DNA from: Patescibacteria group bacterium
Lineage (GTDB): Bacteria; Patescibacteria; Paceibacteria; UBA6257; 2-01-FULL-56-20
Length of the DNA stretch: 64,000 nt
Reading direction: 5' to 3'
Assembly: GCA_024654525.1 (NCBI GenBank)
Contig: JANLHI010000022.1
Location: forward strand, 11,092 to 75,091
Positions 24,472 through 34,039 of the stretch are shown one piece after another (positions within the stretch are counted from its first letter, which is position 1; each line of letters opens with the position of its first letter). Position numbers and translations under genes: made by a program. Under the pieces are notes generated by a model. That model was not told the DNA's origin, did not search any database, and saw nothing but the letters and a program-made list of their open reading frames with translations.

Positions 24472-26016
24472 CTACATATACCGTATTGTCCCCGGCGGTT
24501 TTTGCGTGATGTCATAAAGCACGCGTGTCACACCTTGAACCTCATTTACAATACGATTTGCCACATGTCCCAAAAATTCCGGCGTGAAGGGATACCAGTC
24601 CGCAGTCATAAAATCAGTTGTGGTGATTGCGCGGAGAAGAATCATATAGCCATACTCCCGCTCATCCCCCTTCACCCCCACTGCGCGGCTTGTGTCGAGC
24701 GCCGCAAACGCCTCAGTCACTTTTCGATACAAATTCGCAGATTGTATCTCTTCTATGAAAATTTTGTCTGCGTCTCGGAGAATTTGAAGCCGTTCATCCG
24801 TGACTTCTCCCAAAATGCCAATAGCGAGTCCCGGTCCGGGAAACGGATGACGCCACACAATATCTTTCGGAACGCCAAGTTCTTTTCCGATTGCACGGAC
24901 TTCATCTTTAAAAAGTTCTTTAAATGGCTCAATCACGCGATTTTCTTTAATAAGTGCAAGTACTTCCGGCACACGGTTGTGATGTGTTTTTATCGTATCA
25001 GACGGACCACGCACGCTTACGCTCTCGATCACATCAGGATACAGCGTCCCCTGACTTAACATATCCTTGGGAGACACATTGCGCATCAAGAAATCAATAA
25101 ACTTTTTACCTATTATTTTTCTTTTCGTTTCAGGGTCAACCACCCCATACAATGCCTTTATAAAATCCCGCGATGCATCGATACACGTTACACGAAGCCC
25201 AAGGTCTTTTAGATTTACACGTACCTGCGCTGCTTCGTCTCGACGGAGAAATCCATTGTCGATAAAAATATTTTTAGTCTGGCGCGCCGGAAGCGCTTTC
25301 TTTAAAAGCACGGCAAGCACCGTCGAATCCACGCCCCCGGAAATCGCATGCACCACTGATCGCGCTCCCACCGTTGCACGAATATCTCGAATGGTGTTGG
25401 TAATAAAATGTTTTGTCGTCCATTGCGCACGCGCACCACAAATACTTTTCGAAAAATTCTCCAAAATCTTTGTACCATATTCGGTGTGCCACACTTCGGG
25501 ATGAAATTGTACGCCATATATGCCGCGCGCGGTATCCGCAATCGCCGCAAAAGGAGAATGTGCGGACGATGCAAGTATCGAAAATCCTTTAGGAATTTTC
25601 TGTGCCGCATCACCATGACTCATCCATACTGTTTGTTTTGCGGGAGTTCCCTCAAACAATCCTCCGCGCCAACTTTTCATTGAAAGCAATGCTTTTCCGT
25701 ATTCCCGATGCATCCCTCGCTCCACACTACCACCACGCATATGCACAATCGATTGCAATCCATAACAAATTCCCAATATGGGTTTCCCTATATTTAAAAT
25801 ATCCCCGCTGATATGGGGAGCATTTTTTGCATATACGCTTGCGGGACCTCCTGAAAAAATAAACCCCTTTACCGACTCTCCGGTAAACTGGGATATATCC
25901 GCATGATACGGGACAATCTCCGCATGTACGTGCTTTGCGCGAATACGCCGTGCGATAAGTTGCGTTACTTGAGATCCAAAATCAAAGATAATAATGGTGT
26001 CGAGCGGTCGAGTCAT
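24472..26016 (-). CDS. guaA: GMP synthase (glutamine-hydrolysing)
   Basis: 514-aa enzyme converting XMP to GMP. It has an N-terminal class I glutaminase (GICYGLQS with the nucleophilic Cys; catalytic His-Glu in QFHPEVWHTE), an ATP-pyrophosphatase domain with the P-loop SGGVDSTV, and the C-terminal dimerisation domain ending PPGTIRYM (GMPS signature PPGTIEWE variant). The ATG at 26016 is used; an in-frame TTG at 26052 would overlap guaB. Neither has an obvious Shine-Dalgarno. It lies between guaB and purB in the same operon. Confidence 0.96.
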   Translation of the reverse strand: MTRPLDTIIIFDFGSQVTQLIARRIRAKHVHAEIVPYHADISQFTGESVKGFIFSGGPASVYAKNAPHISGDILNIGKPILGICYGLQSIVHMRGGSVERGMHREYGKALLSMKSWRGGLFEGTPAKQTVWMSHGDAAQKIPKGFSILASSAHSPFAAIADTARGIYGVQFHPEVWHTEYGTKILENFSKSICGARAQWTTKHFITNTIRDIRATVGARSVVHAISGGVDSTVLAVLLKKALPARQTKNIFIDNGFLRRDEAAQVRVNLKDLGLRVTCIDASRDFIKALYGVVDPETKRKIIGKKFIDFLMRNVSPKDMLSQGTLYPDVIESVSVRGPSDTIKTHHNRVPEVLALIKENRVIEPFKELFKDEVRAIGKELGVPKDIVWRHPFPGPGLAIGILGEVTDERLQILRDADKIFIEEIQSANLYRKVTEAFAALDTSRAVGVKGDEREYGYMILLRAITTTDFMTADWYPFTPEFLGHVANRIVNEVQGVTRVLYDITQKPPGTIRYM

Positions 26017-26042
26017 TGAAAAACTTTGAGTAGTATTATTTC

Positions 26043-27509
26043 CTACACCCAATAATTAGGCGATTGTTCGGTAATGGAAACATTGTGAGGATGGCTCTCC
26101 GTTACTCCCGCGGAAGTCACCTGAACAAACCGGGCTTTCTCCCTGAATTCTTCGATATTTTTTGCACCACAATATCCCATTGCGGCACGCAACCCTCCCG
26201 CGATTTGATGTGCGGCTTCACGAAGGTATCCGCGATATGAAACTCTTCCCTCTATACCTTCCGGTATTAATTTGGAAATCTCTTCTTCGGGATCTTGGAA
26301 ATAACGGTCGCGTGTCCCTTCGGACATCGCACCGAGAGAACCCATACCGCGATATGATTTGTATTTTCTTCCCTCGTACAACACCGTTTTTCCCGGAGAT
26401 TCTTCGAGTCCCGCGAGCATATTACCAAGCATCACGCTATGTGCACCCGCACCGATGGCTTTTGCAATATCACCGGTAAATCGTATTCCTCCGTCTGCAA
26501 TTACCGGAATACCATGCTTCTCACATACCTCCACGCATTGCATCACCGCAGTAAGTTGAGGCACTCCAACTCCCGCCACCACGCGCGTGGTGCATATCGA
26601 GCCCGGTCCCACTCCTACTTTAACCGCATTTACTCCCGCCTTAATTGAGGCCTCTGCCGCTTCCGGGGTTACAAGGTTCCCACTGATAATTTGCAAATCA
26701 GGAAATGCGTTTCTTACTTCGCGAACCCTATCAAGCACCTTTTGCGAATGTCCGTGCGCGGTATCCGTTACAATCACATCCACTCCTTTTTTTACAAGCG
26801 CCTCAACTCTTGAAAGCGTGTCTGCGGAAATCCCCACCGCGGCGCCCACGCGCAATCTTCCTTGTTCATCTTTACACGCATTTGGGAAACTCTTCCTTTT
26901 TTCTATATCTCTAAACGTCGCGAGTCCCTTGAGTGCAAAGTTTTCATCCACAATAAGCAACTTCTCTATTTTATTATGTTGGAGGATTTCTTGCGCCTTC
27001 TCAAGACTTGTACCCAAAGGTGCCGTTATCAAATTTTCCTTCGTCATCACTTCAGAAAGTTTCGTGGTAGGGCTCGAAGTAAGACGTAAGTCGCGGTTTG
27101 TGACGATTCCTAAAAGTTTCATGTTATCCCCCACGATCGGAATCCCGCTTATCCGATATTTTTTAGTGAGCTCAACTGCATCTTTCACTGTGTTTTCAGG
27201 GCGAAGCGTAAATGGCTCAAGAATAATTCCGGACTCTGAACGCTTCACACTGTCTACCATTTCCTCCTGTCTTTCGATTGAGAGATTTTTATGGAGAATG
27301 CCAATTCCTCCTTCGCGCGCGAGCGCAATCGCCATCTCCGACTCGGTAATCGTATCCATCGCGGCGCTTATCGCCGGAAGATTAAGCGTAATGCGTTCGG
27401 TAAGCTTTGTCGTAAGATCTACATCACGGGGGGATACTTCCGAATGCCCGGGAACAAGGAGTACGTCGTCGTAGGTAAGTGCGGTTCCAATAATTTTTTT
27501 ATTATTCAT
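26043..27509 (-). CDS. guaB: IMP dehydrogenase
   Basis: 488-aa enzyme oxidising IMP to XMP with NAD+, the committed step to GMP. The TIM barrel is interrupted by two CBS domains (about residues 90-205). The catalytic loop GVGPGSICTTRVVAGVG with its Cys and the flap segment GMGSLGAMSEG are intact. Its operon neighbours purC, guaA, purB and purH take the pathway from CAIR to IMP and on to GMP, so this operon favours guanine nucleotides. Confidence 0.97.
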   Translation of the reverse strand: MNNKKIIGTALTYDDVLLVPGHSEVSPRDVDLTTKLTERITLNLPAISAAMDTITESEMAIALAREGGIGILHKNLSIERQEEMVDSVKRSESGIILEPFTLRPENTVKDAVELTKKYRISGIPIVGDNMKLLGIVTNRDLRLTSSPTTKLSEVMTKENLITAPLGTSLEKAQEILQHNKIEKLLIVDENFALKGLATFRDIEKRKSFPNACKDEQGRLRVGAAVGISADTLSRVEALVKKGVDVIVTDTAHGHSQKVLDRVREVRNAFPDLQIISGNLVTPEAAEASIKAGVNAVKVGVGPGSICTTRVVAGVGVPQLTAVMQCVEVCEKHGIPVIADGGIRFTGDIAKAIGAGAHSVMLGNMLAGLEESPGKTVLYEGRKYKSYRGMGSLGAMSEGTRDRYFQDPEEEISKLIPEGIEGRVSYRGYLREAAHQIAGGLRAAMGYCGAKNIEEFREKARFVQVTSAGVTESHPHNVSITEQSPNYWV

Positions 27510-27530
27510 GGGTAGTTATTCTTTCTCGCA

Positions 27531-28511
27531 TTACGATAATGAAACGCTTCTTGAATATTTTTTGAGATTGTTGCGTATTCTCTCTTTAATAGGCAAGGAA
27601 AAATCAACCGCACACGTTGCGCCGGTAAGTTGTTCGTAAATCCTCATATACCGATGCGCAAGTTCCACCACCTTGTCTTTTGGAGCTTCGGGCAATGTGT
27701 TGTCGCCATATGGATCCGAATTCTCCTTAAACCATAAACGAAGAAACTCTTTATCGAAATACTCGGGCTCTTCCCCTTTTGAAAATCGCTCATCATAGCT
27801 CCCTAATTGCCAATACCGCGAAGAATCGGGGGTGTGGATTTCATCAATAAGTGTCACCTGTCCTCTTTCATCAACCCCAAATTCATACTTTGTATCCACA
27901 AGAATCAATCCGCGCTCACGAGAAACCTCGGTACCATGAATAAAAAGCGCAAGTGCCGCCCGCTCGATTTCCCTCCAACGATCTTCCGGCACGATACCGC
28001 GCTCTATAATTTGTTGCGGTGTTATCGCCTCGTCATGCACATCGGATTTTATAGTCGGCGTAATAACCGGAGCATCAAGCTTTTGATTCTTCTTTAACCC
28101 TTCGGGAAGCGTGAAACTGCCAAAATCACGTTCACCCGCTTGGTACTTCGTCCATAACGATGTACTCGTGACACCGGTAATATATCCGCGTACCACGACT
28201 TCAATCGGCACCACTTCATATTTTCTTACTACAATAACGTTCGGGTCCGGCGTGTCTATCATATGATTCGCGATAATGCCTTTTGTTTTCTCAAACCAAA
28301 AAGAGGCGATCGCTACGAGCGATTGCCCCTTGAACGGTATGAGCGCAAGATTTCTATCAAACGCGGAATACCGATCGGTGGTAATAATAATCAATGTATC
28401 CCCCTGATCATAAATATCGCGTACCTTACCCGCACGTCGCACACCAAGTTCTGAAAAATCCGTACTCTCAATCACATAGTCCGCATGCGCGGTGATTGTA
28501 TCGTAGTCCAT
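27531..28511 (-). CDS. purC: SAICAR synthetase
   Basis: 326-aa phosphoribosylaminoimidazole-succinocarboxamide synthase, joining CAIR and aspartate. Conserved segments are GKVRDIYDQGD near the N-terminus, TDRYSAFD, EVVVRGYITGVTSTS, TIKSDVHDE and LVDTKYEFG, all typical of the long PurC type. First gene of the operon: a TTGACA/TATAAT promoter places the -10 box 5 nt before the ATG, so the operon mRNA is probably leaderless. Divergent from the aldolase gene, with 52 nt between starts. Confidence 0.96.
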   Translation of the reverse strand: MDYDTITAHADYVIESTDFSELGVRRAGKVRDIYDQGDTLIIITTDRYSAFDRNLALIPFKGQSLVAIASFWFEKTKGIIANHMIDTPDPNVIVVRKYEVVPIEVVVRGYITGVTSTSLWTKYQAGERDFGSFTLPEGLKKNQKLDAPVITPTIKSDVHDEAITPQQIIERGIVPEDRWREIERAALALFIHGTEVSRERGLILVDTKYEFGVDERGQVTLIDEIHTPDSSRYWQLGSYDERFSKGEEPEYFDKEFLRLWFKENSDPYGDNTLPEAPKDKVVELAHRYMRIYEQLTGATCAVDFSLPIKERIRNNLKKYSRSVSLS

Positions 28512-28516
28512 GCCTT

Positions 28517-28543
28517 ATTATACACCCTTCTCATTACTGTCAA
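28517..28543 (-). promoter_or_regulatory. Promoter of the purC-purH operon
   Basis: Leftward TTGACA (28538-28543) and TATAAT (28517-28522) with a 15-nt spacer, -10 box 5 nt from the purC ATG. On the other strand a TATTAT at 28551-28556 region serves the aldolase gene, so the two promoters are back to back. Confidence 0.75.
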
Positions 28544-28563
28544 ACATAGAGTATTATTACTGT

Positions 28564-29559
28564 ATGAACATCCAAAAACTTGAAGCCACTGCACGGCAAA
28601 TGGTAGCGCCGGGAAAAGGCATTCTCGCGACCGACGAAAGCTCAAAAACGGCAAACAAACGACTTGCCATGCGAAACATTCCGCAAACGGAAGACATGCG
28701 CCGCGCATGGCGGGAAATACTCTTTACTGCGCCGGGCATCGAAAATAACTCAAGCGGCGTCATTCTTCTTGATGAAACTATCCGCCAAAACACGAAAGAC
28801 GGGATACCATTCCGTGAGCTCCTCTCAAAACGCGGTATCATCCCGGGTATTAAAGTAGACAAAGGATTAGCAAACCTCCCTAACTTCCCCGGAGAAAAAA
28901 TTACCGAAGGATTGGATGGTCTGTCCGCACGCCTCGAAGAATATGCAACGCTCGGAGCACAATTCTCCAAGTGGCGTTCAGTCATAAGTATCGGACAAGG
29001 ACTCCCCACTACCCCTTGTCTTGAGGCGAATGCATTTATCCTCGCACAATACGCCGCGCGTTCGCAATCCGCGGGACTTGTTCCCATCATCGAACCAGAA
29101 GTGTTGATTGAGGGCACGCACACGCTTATACAATCCGAAGTGACTATACGTCACGCACTCGAAATTGTATTCTCGGCAATCGCAAAATATCGCATATATC
29201 TCCCGGGACTTATTCTCAAAACCAGCATGGCGCTCCCCGGTAAACAATCCGGTATCAAATCCACACCCGTGGAAGTCGCGGAATCCACACTTCGCGCGCT
29301 CACCACCACAGTTCCAAAAGAAATTGCGGGAGTGGTGTTTCTCTCCGGGGGCCAAACACCGCAGGAAGCAACAGAAAATCTGAATGCAATGGCAAATATA
29401 CCCCACCCGTGGCCGCTCACTTTCTCCTACTCGCGCGCGTTCCAAGATCCGGCAATGGATATTTGGATGGGACAAGACGCAAATATACAAAAAGCACAAG
29501 AAACTTTCGCCGTACGCGTGAGCGAAACCGCACTTGCCTCCGAGGGAAAATATAAATAG
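28564..29559 (+). CDS. Class I fructose-bisphosphate aldolase
   Basis: 331-aa Schiff-base (class I) aldolase, animal-type sequence: GKGILATDESSKTANKR, a Schiff-base region around LILKTSMALPG and FLSGGQTPQEAT. It cleaves or forms fructose 1,6-bisphosphate in glycolysis/gluconeogenesis. The start ATG 28564 follows a -10-like TATTAT by 6-8 nt, hence leaderless; the frame is open to 28510. The inositol-phosphatase-like gene follows after 8 nt, so both are likely one unit. If that neighbour hydrolyses FBP, the pair would form a gluconeogenic step. Confidence 0.95.
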   Translation: MNIQKLEATARQMVAPGKGILATDESSKTANKRLAMRNIPQTEDMRRAWREILFTAPGIENNSSGVILLDETIRQNTKDGIPFRELLSKRGIIPGIKVDKGLANLPNFPGEKITEGLDGLSARLEEYATLGAQFSKWRSVISIGQGLPTTPCLEANAFILAQYAARSQSAGLVPIIEPEVLIEGTHTLIQSEVTIRHALEIVFSAIAKYRIYLPGLILKTSMALPGKQSGIKSTPVEVAESTLRALTTTVPKEIAGVVFLSGGQTPQEATENLNAMANIPHPWPLTFSYSRAFQDPAMDIWMGQDANIQKAQETFAVRVSETALASEGKYK

Positions 29560-29567
29560 CCAAAGCT

Positions 29568-30332
29568 ATGATTGATGTTGCAATCGAAGCCGCAAAAAAA
29601 GGCGGTGAAGTACTCCTTCGTTACTTCGAAACCGAACTGGCGCATGAAGTGAAAGACGATGCAACATTTGTAACCAAAGCGGACTGCGAATCGGAAGCGG
29701 CAATTCTCGGAATTCTTCAACCCCGCTTTCCCGACCACTCTTTTCTCGCGGAAGAAACCGGGGAATCCAAAAAAGATTCTCCGTATAAGTGGATAATCGA
29801 CCCCTTGGACGGTACCGCAAATTTTATTAACGGCTTGCCCCTGTGGGCAATCTCCATTGCACTCTTAAAAAACAACGAAGTAATCGGTGCGGTAGTATAT
29901 AACCCTCTTATCAACTTTCTTGTTCATGCGGAACGCGGAAATGGATTGTGGTGCAACGGCATGCACACGCATGTCTCATCTCAAAATAAGGATACCGCGA
30001 TGATAAGCGCGGGAGTGGGAAAGGAAAAAGGCACCAAAGAAAAACTTTCCGCGCTGTTACGCGAGGCCCCCAAGCACATAAAAACATATCGCTATATCGG
30101 CACTGCGGCGCTTGAGCTTGCAACGCTTGCCCGGGGAGGAACCGAGGGATATATCAGTTTGGGAAACTCACCCTGGGATTATGCGGCGGGAACACTACTC
30201 GTGCAGGAAGGCGGCGGCACCATTACCGATTTTCACGGAAATCCGTGGAGCTTTGAAGAGAATTATTTTGTAGCCTCAAACGGTACAACTCACCACGATA
30301 TTCTGGAACTGATAAAGTCAGCGGGAATGTAA
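29568..30332 (+). CDS. Inositol-monophosphatase family phosphatase
   Basis: 254-aa Mg-dependent phosphatase of the IMPase/FBPase/CysQ superfamily. The three metal-binding motifs are FLAEETGE, WIIDPLDGTANF (the family DPLDGT) and SPWDYAAGTLLVQEGGG near the C-terminus. Substrates in this family include inositol phosphate, fructose 1,6-bisphosphate and PAP. Its position 8 nt after aldolase makes a sugar bisphosphatase role attractive but unproven. It converges on lexA with a 12-nt gap. Confidence 0.93.
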   Translation: MIDVAIEAAKKGGEVLLRYFETELAHEVKDDATFVTKADCESEAAILGILQPRFPDHSFLAEETGESKKDSPYKWIIDPLDGTANFINGLPLWAISIALLKNNEVIGAVVYNPLINFLVHAERGNGLWCNGMHTHVSSQNKDTAMISAGVGKEKGTKEKLSALLREAPKHIKTYRYIGTAALELATLARGGTEGYISLGNSPWDYAAGTLLVQEGGGTITDFHGNPWSFEENYFVASNGTTHHDILELIKSAGM

Positions 30333-30344
30333 CCGCCTACCCCT

Positions 30345-31076
30345 TTAATCCATAAACTTATATTCCATTCTCGGCTCCTCTGGCGCATCGTAGAGAGGAA
30401 TAATTTCGATTTCTCCTTTTGCTTGCATACGAATCACATCAATTACTTTTCCGAAAAGACGGAAGTTTTTATTTACAATAATAGGCTTGTATTTCGGATC
30501 GGAAGACACGGGCGAAAGAATCACTGCATTGTTCGCAATCTCAAGTTTTTTGATTACTGCGAATCCATCGATGATAGCAACCACTAAATCTCCCGCCTCC
30601 GCAATCTCCGTCACCTCCACAAGTACATAGTCTTTTTCTTTAATACCCGCATCACACATCGAATCTCCGATGGCTTTTACGCATACCACATTATCCACTT
30701 TCTTACCTTGGAGAAGCTCTGTCGCGACACATACATAATCATCAAAATTCCGTTCTGCGAAAATACTCATTTGATCACATCCGGCGGACGCAATTACGGG
30801 AATTTGTATTGTCATGGGTTCATCTTTCTTGGGCATCACAAGCCGGATTCCTCGCCTTACATACCGACTCCGCTCGATAAGTCCTTTTTGTTGAAGCGCT
30901 TCCAAATATTGCGTTACTGCACGTGGCGAAGAGAACTTCATGAGCGTTACGAGTTCCGTGACCGTAGGCGATTCTCCTTTTTTCTCCATAAGCTTTCGCA
31001 ACGATTCGTAAAAACGTCCTTGTTTCGCGGTAAGTTGAATAATTTTGTTATTCAACGGTTTTTTGTTGATAGTCAT
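30345..31076 (-). CDS. lexA: LexA-family repressor (S24 autoprotease)
   Basis: 243-aa protein with an N-terminal winged helix (LTAKQGRFYESLRKLMEKKG, then a recognition helix near RAVTQYLEAL) and a C-terminal S24 domain. The cleavage site is A98-G99 in IASAGC, the catalytic Ser is S139 in GDSM, and the Lys is K176 in FAVIKK. It is about 40 aa longer than typical LexA. By family it represses DNA-damage genes and self-cleaves on RecA filament contact. A 19-bp dyad lies in the -35 region of its own promoter, consistent with autoregulation. Confidence 0.88.
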   Translation of the reverse strand: MTINKKPLNNKIIQLTAKQGRFYESLRKLMEKKGESPTVTELVTLMKFSSPRAVTQYLEALQQKGLIERSRYVRRGIRLVMPKKDEPMTIQIPVIASAGCDQMSIFAERNFDDYVCVATELLQGKKVDNVVCVKAIGDSMCDAGIKEKDYVLVEVTEIAEAGDLVVAIIDGFAVIKKLEIANNAVILSPVSSDPKYKPIIVNKNFRLFGKVIDVIRMQAKGEIEIIPLYDAPEEPRMEYKFMD

Positions 31077-31085
31077 AATGTATAT

Positions 31086-31127
31086 ATTATAACTGTCTAT
31101 AGTATATACAATATATACTTATCCACA
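31086..31127 (-). promoter_or_regulatory. lexA promoter, candidate operator and a DnaA-box match
   Basis: TATAAT (31086-31091, leftward) lies 9 nt before the ATG. The dyad AGTATATA-CAA-TATATACT (31101-31119) covers the -35 position and is the best candidate LexA operator. A perfect DnaA-box consensus TTATCCACA follows at 31119-31127, sharing one base with it. Confidence 0.6.
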
Positions 31128-31138
31128 GGGTATAGAGA

Positions 31139-31855
31139 CTACACTCCTCCAAGTTTTTTGATAGTTCTTTTCACGCGCATAATACACTTTTCAGTGTTCG
31201 AAATAATTTCCTGTTCCGTACAACGAATCACTGTCCATCCGTAGCGCCGAAGCACTGCATCTTTTTCTTTATCTCTCTCGCGCTGACGCACACTGGAATG
31301 CGCTTTCGTATTATCACACTCGATTGCAATCATCCCTCGCCGACACTTGATTGCAAAATCAATACGGAATCTCTTTTTCTCGCCTTTCTTTCCACATAAA
31401 ACATTCCATTGCGGATCAACGCGAATATCCGCACGCCGGAATGCATCGCGCATTATCGCCTCCGTATCCGCTACACCGTAGAGACTTATTATATTTTTTG
31501 CAGTTCGAAGTTTCTGCAATGTCGTAAACCCAAATGAAACCCTTCGCGGCAACACATTCCACACCGGATGCGGAAGTTCCCGAATCGCCCCCACACGAAT
31601 CCTTACATAATCGTCTTGTGCTCGAAGATGGCGCTCTTCTAAGGGTAGGAGCGCCACACGCTTTACCGTACGGCACTCCGCTACGCGAGCATAATAACGA
31701 ATGCATTTCCCTCCCCACTTGAACGATGACACCGGCTCATAAAATGCCAAATACTCAAATGCACGTTTCGGCATATATCGTACCGGAATCCTATACCATC
31801 GTTCATTGAAAAGAATACCGAGATCTCTCCGGTTTTTAATCACCCCCACAAGCAC
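31139..31855 (-). CDS. DUF559-like nuclease-fold protein
   Basis: 238-aa basic protein. The C-terminal half reads FRIDFAIKCRRGMIAIECDN followed by RQRERDKEKDAVLRRYGWTV, the Asp and Glu-x-Asp pattern of the Vsr/DUF559 branch of PD-(D/E)XK nucleases, with the helix RxRxRDxxKD. The N-terminal part contains a winged-helix-like stretch (TLQKLRTAKNIISLYG). The GTG at 31855 is used because a GAGAGGAAG lies right after the previous gene's stop; ATGs at 31909 and 31966 would overlap that gene. DNA-repair or defence role is possible. Confidence 0.65.
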   Translation of the reverse strand: MLVGVIKNRRDLGILFNERWYRIPVRYMPKRAFEYLAFYEPVSSFKWGGKCIRYYARVAECRTVKRVALLPLEERHLRAQDDYVRIRVGAIRELPHPVWNVLPRRVSFGFTTLQKLRTAKNIISLYGVADTEAIMRDAFRRADIRVDPQWNVLCGKKGEKKRFRIDFAIKCRRGMIAIECDNTKAHSSVRQRERDKEKDAVLRRYGWTVIRCTEQEIISNTEKCIMRVKRTIKKLGGV

Positions 31856-31874
31856 CGAGCAATCTTTCTTCCTC

Positions 31875-32177
31875 TCACGATTGACCTTGTTCCGTATTCT
31901 TCTGTTCATTCCGACGCAACGCTTCCACCTTCTCTTGTATTTTACTCCCTCCCCGCATCGCTTCAATAATTTTTCTCACTTCTTCCGAACCCGTATTACT
32001 CGGCATCGCGCTAAACGCCCTCTTAAGATTATCTGCCATTTTTTGTGCACTTTCCTGAAGAGCGCTAAACACCACGTCGGGAGGAATGTTTTTCTTTCCG
32101 CGATATTTAATAATCCACCACCAATACCGAAAACGAACTTTTATTATCGGCCATATGCTATACCGTAAAAATCTCAT
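31875..32177 (-). CDS. Small basic hypothetical protein
   Basis: 100-aa protein I do not recognise. The N-terminus is aromatic and basic (MRFLRYSIWPIIKVRFRYWW) and may dip into the membrane; the rest is predicted helical and charged, with a likely coiled coil near KIQEKVEALRRNEQK. It is followed 20 nt later by the DUF559-like gene and preceded by a four-helix membrane protein on the same strand. Confidence 0.6.
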   Translation of the reverse strand: MRFLRYSIWPIIKVRFRYWWWIIKYRGKKNIPPDVVFSALQESAQKMADNLKRAFSAMPSNTGSEEVRKIIEAMRGGSKIQEKVEALRRNEQKNTEQGQS

Positions 32178-32197
32178 GCTTTTTAGAAGCGCTTATA

Positions 32198-32572
32198 TTA
32201 TTTCCACGCACTTACCAATACCCATATCGCAAGCGCAAACCACACAAGGACTGAAAACCATGCCTTTCCTATTCCTTTTGCTATCACCTCATCTCTTAAT
32301 TTTAAAATGACATTCGCATAAGGAATAAACCCAAGCCCAACAATGAGCATTACAATAAGTGCTATTGCGCCAAATTGTACTGCGGTCACAAGCGGAAGAA
32401 CATAATATCCCGCCACGGCAAGCAACACCACATACACGATTGTAGTCACCGTAGTATGACGATATATCGGATCCACAAGCTTCATCCAAATTCCCGGATT
32501 AATAATAACCACGGCAAGCTTTACTAACACTATCACTGAAAAAACTACGGCAAGTATATCGATTGGAGTCAT
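32198..32572 (-). CDS. Small four-helix membrane protein
   Basis: 124-aa protein consisting of four hydrophobic segments (ILAVVFSVIVLVKLAVVI, TIVYVVLLAVAGYYVL, IALIVMLIVGLGFIPY, WFSVLVWFALAIWVLV) with short polar loops. No known family signature is visible. It is first in a three-gene leftward group with the 100-aa protein and the DUF559-like protein, 20 nt from its neighbour. Confidence 0.65.
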   Translation of the reverse strand: MTPIDILAVVFSVIVLVKLAVVIINPGIWMKLVDPIYRHTTVTTIVYVVLLAVAGYYVLPLVTAVQFGAIALIVMLIVGLGFIPYANVILKLRDEVIAKGIGKAWFSVLVWFALAIWVLVSAWK

Positions 32573-32635
32573 ATATATACGATAAGATTGATTATTTTCA
32601 ACTTTCCTTGATTATACCAAAGCAAGAAATCTAAA

Positions 32636-33994
32636 TCAGTGCAACAATATTTCCTCCTTCTTCAAAGTTCTGCGCAGATATAACCACGAAAACCCTGACG
32701 CGGTCCACGTTATCACGAATAATCCCCACCACACTCCGCCAAGTCCCCAGTGAAACGCGTATACAAACACACTAAAAATCAGCACGGGCGCAACAACCTG
32801 CCGTACCATTCCCATCCAAAGGGAAAACATGGGGCGCTTTAATCCTCTCAAAATAGAATCCACCGCCATAAGTATTCCGTAGGGCCACATCATAAACGCA
32901 GCAATACCCAAAAATACCACTCCTATACTCACCACATGCGTATCGCGAACAAAAAGCCCCATGAGTGGTTGTGCAAAGAAAAAGAGAAAAACCGCTCCTA
33001 CGGTAGATATCATCAATGCATAACGAAATACGGTATGCACAATTTCGTTTACTCGTTCCAGTTTTTTTGCTCCTCGGTTTTGCCCCACTAGTGTTATTGC
33101 TGCAATATTGATACCGATAAGTGGGAGAAGCGCAATCTGCTGTACGCGCGTTCCCACACCATATGCCGCAACGGCACCCTCTCCAAACTTTCCCACAAAA
33201 TATGTGGAAATAAAGAACCCGATAGCAACACTCATCATACTAATACTCGCGGGGAACCCTTGGCGCGCAATTTCTCTATACGTTTTCAGATCCGGCGCAA
33301 GTTCGCGATAAAACCTTTTATGAAGAAGCTTTGTGTGGAGTACTTTCGGAAAAAGGTAAAACACACCTATGAACTCGATGAGGATGGTAGCAAGTGCAAT
33401 TCCTGCAATGCCCATTGCGGGAACACCAAACCCGCCGAACATGAACCAGTAATTGAAAAGGAAATTCATAAAGAACCCCGCGACAAGAAAGTTGCGGAAT
33501 GATTTTGTATCCCCCACGGAGTTCAATATCGCGTTGAAGGAAAAAACGAGGATAAACGAAATTGTACCGAGAAATATTACCGACACGTACGATACCGCAA
33601 ACGCAAGGTATATTCCGGACGCGCCCAATGCGCGGAATATGGGCGGCGCGACTGCGAGACCCAGTCCGGTAATAAACACCGAAAGTATGAGTGAAAACGA
33701 GATTCCCTGCACCGCATACCGCTTCGCGTCTTCCCGATTCCCCTCTCCCACCGCGTGCGCAATAAGCGCGGTCACACCGGAGTTTACTCCGGAACCGAGC
33801 GCAAGAACAATGAAAAACACCGGGAACGAAAGCGACAGCGCCGCAACCGCTTCGGTACCCGCAAACCCGCTGAAGTATGCATCCACGATGTTGTACATCG
33901 TGTTAAAGAAAAAACCGACACTTGCCGGTATTGCAATCTTTTTGATGAGGGATGGAATATGTCCCTCGGTTATTTCATTGTGTGATTCGTCCAT
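32636..33994 (-). CDS. MATE-family efflux transporter
   Basis: 452-aa polytopic protein with twelve hydrophobic helices in two similar halves. The first helix region (IAIPASVGFFFNTMYNIVDA) and YFVGKFGEGAVAAYGVG with its second-half counterpart are typical of MATE/NorM-type antiporters, which expel drugs or metabolites using Na+ or H+. No regulator is adjacent. The substrate cannot be inferred. Confidence 0.93.
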   Translation of the reverse strand: MDESHNEITEGHIPSLIKKIAIPASVGFFFNTMYNIVDAYFSGFAGTEAVAALSLSFPVFFIVLALGSGVNSGVTALIAHAVGEGNREDAKRYAVQGISFSLILSVFITGLGLAVAPPIFRALGASGIYLAFAVSYVSVIFLGTISFILVFSFNAILNSVGDTKSFRNFLVAGFFMNFLFNYWFMFGGFGVPAMGIAGIALATILIEFIGVFYLFPKVLHTKLLHKRFYRELAPDLKTYREIARQGFPASISMMSVAIGFFISTYFVGKFGEGAVAAYGVGTRVQQIALLPLIGINIAAITLVGQNRGAKKLERVNEIVHTVFRYALMISTVGAVFLFFFAQPLMGLFVRDTHVVSIGVVFLGIAAFMMWPYGILMAVDSILRGLKRPMFSLWMGMVRQVVAPVLIFSVFVYAFHWGLGGVWWGLFVITWTASGFSWLYLRRTLKKEEILLH

Positions 33995-34039
33995 AGAGTC
34001 GGAACATCATATCATGAGAGCCTCTTTTTTCGTAAGACA

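Noticed and set aside
26587..27474. 295-codon rightward open frame
   Set aside because: It is exactly antisense to guaB, whose protein is unmistakable; the antisense product has Ser-rich low-complexity composition and no family motif.
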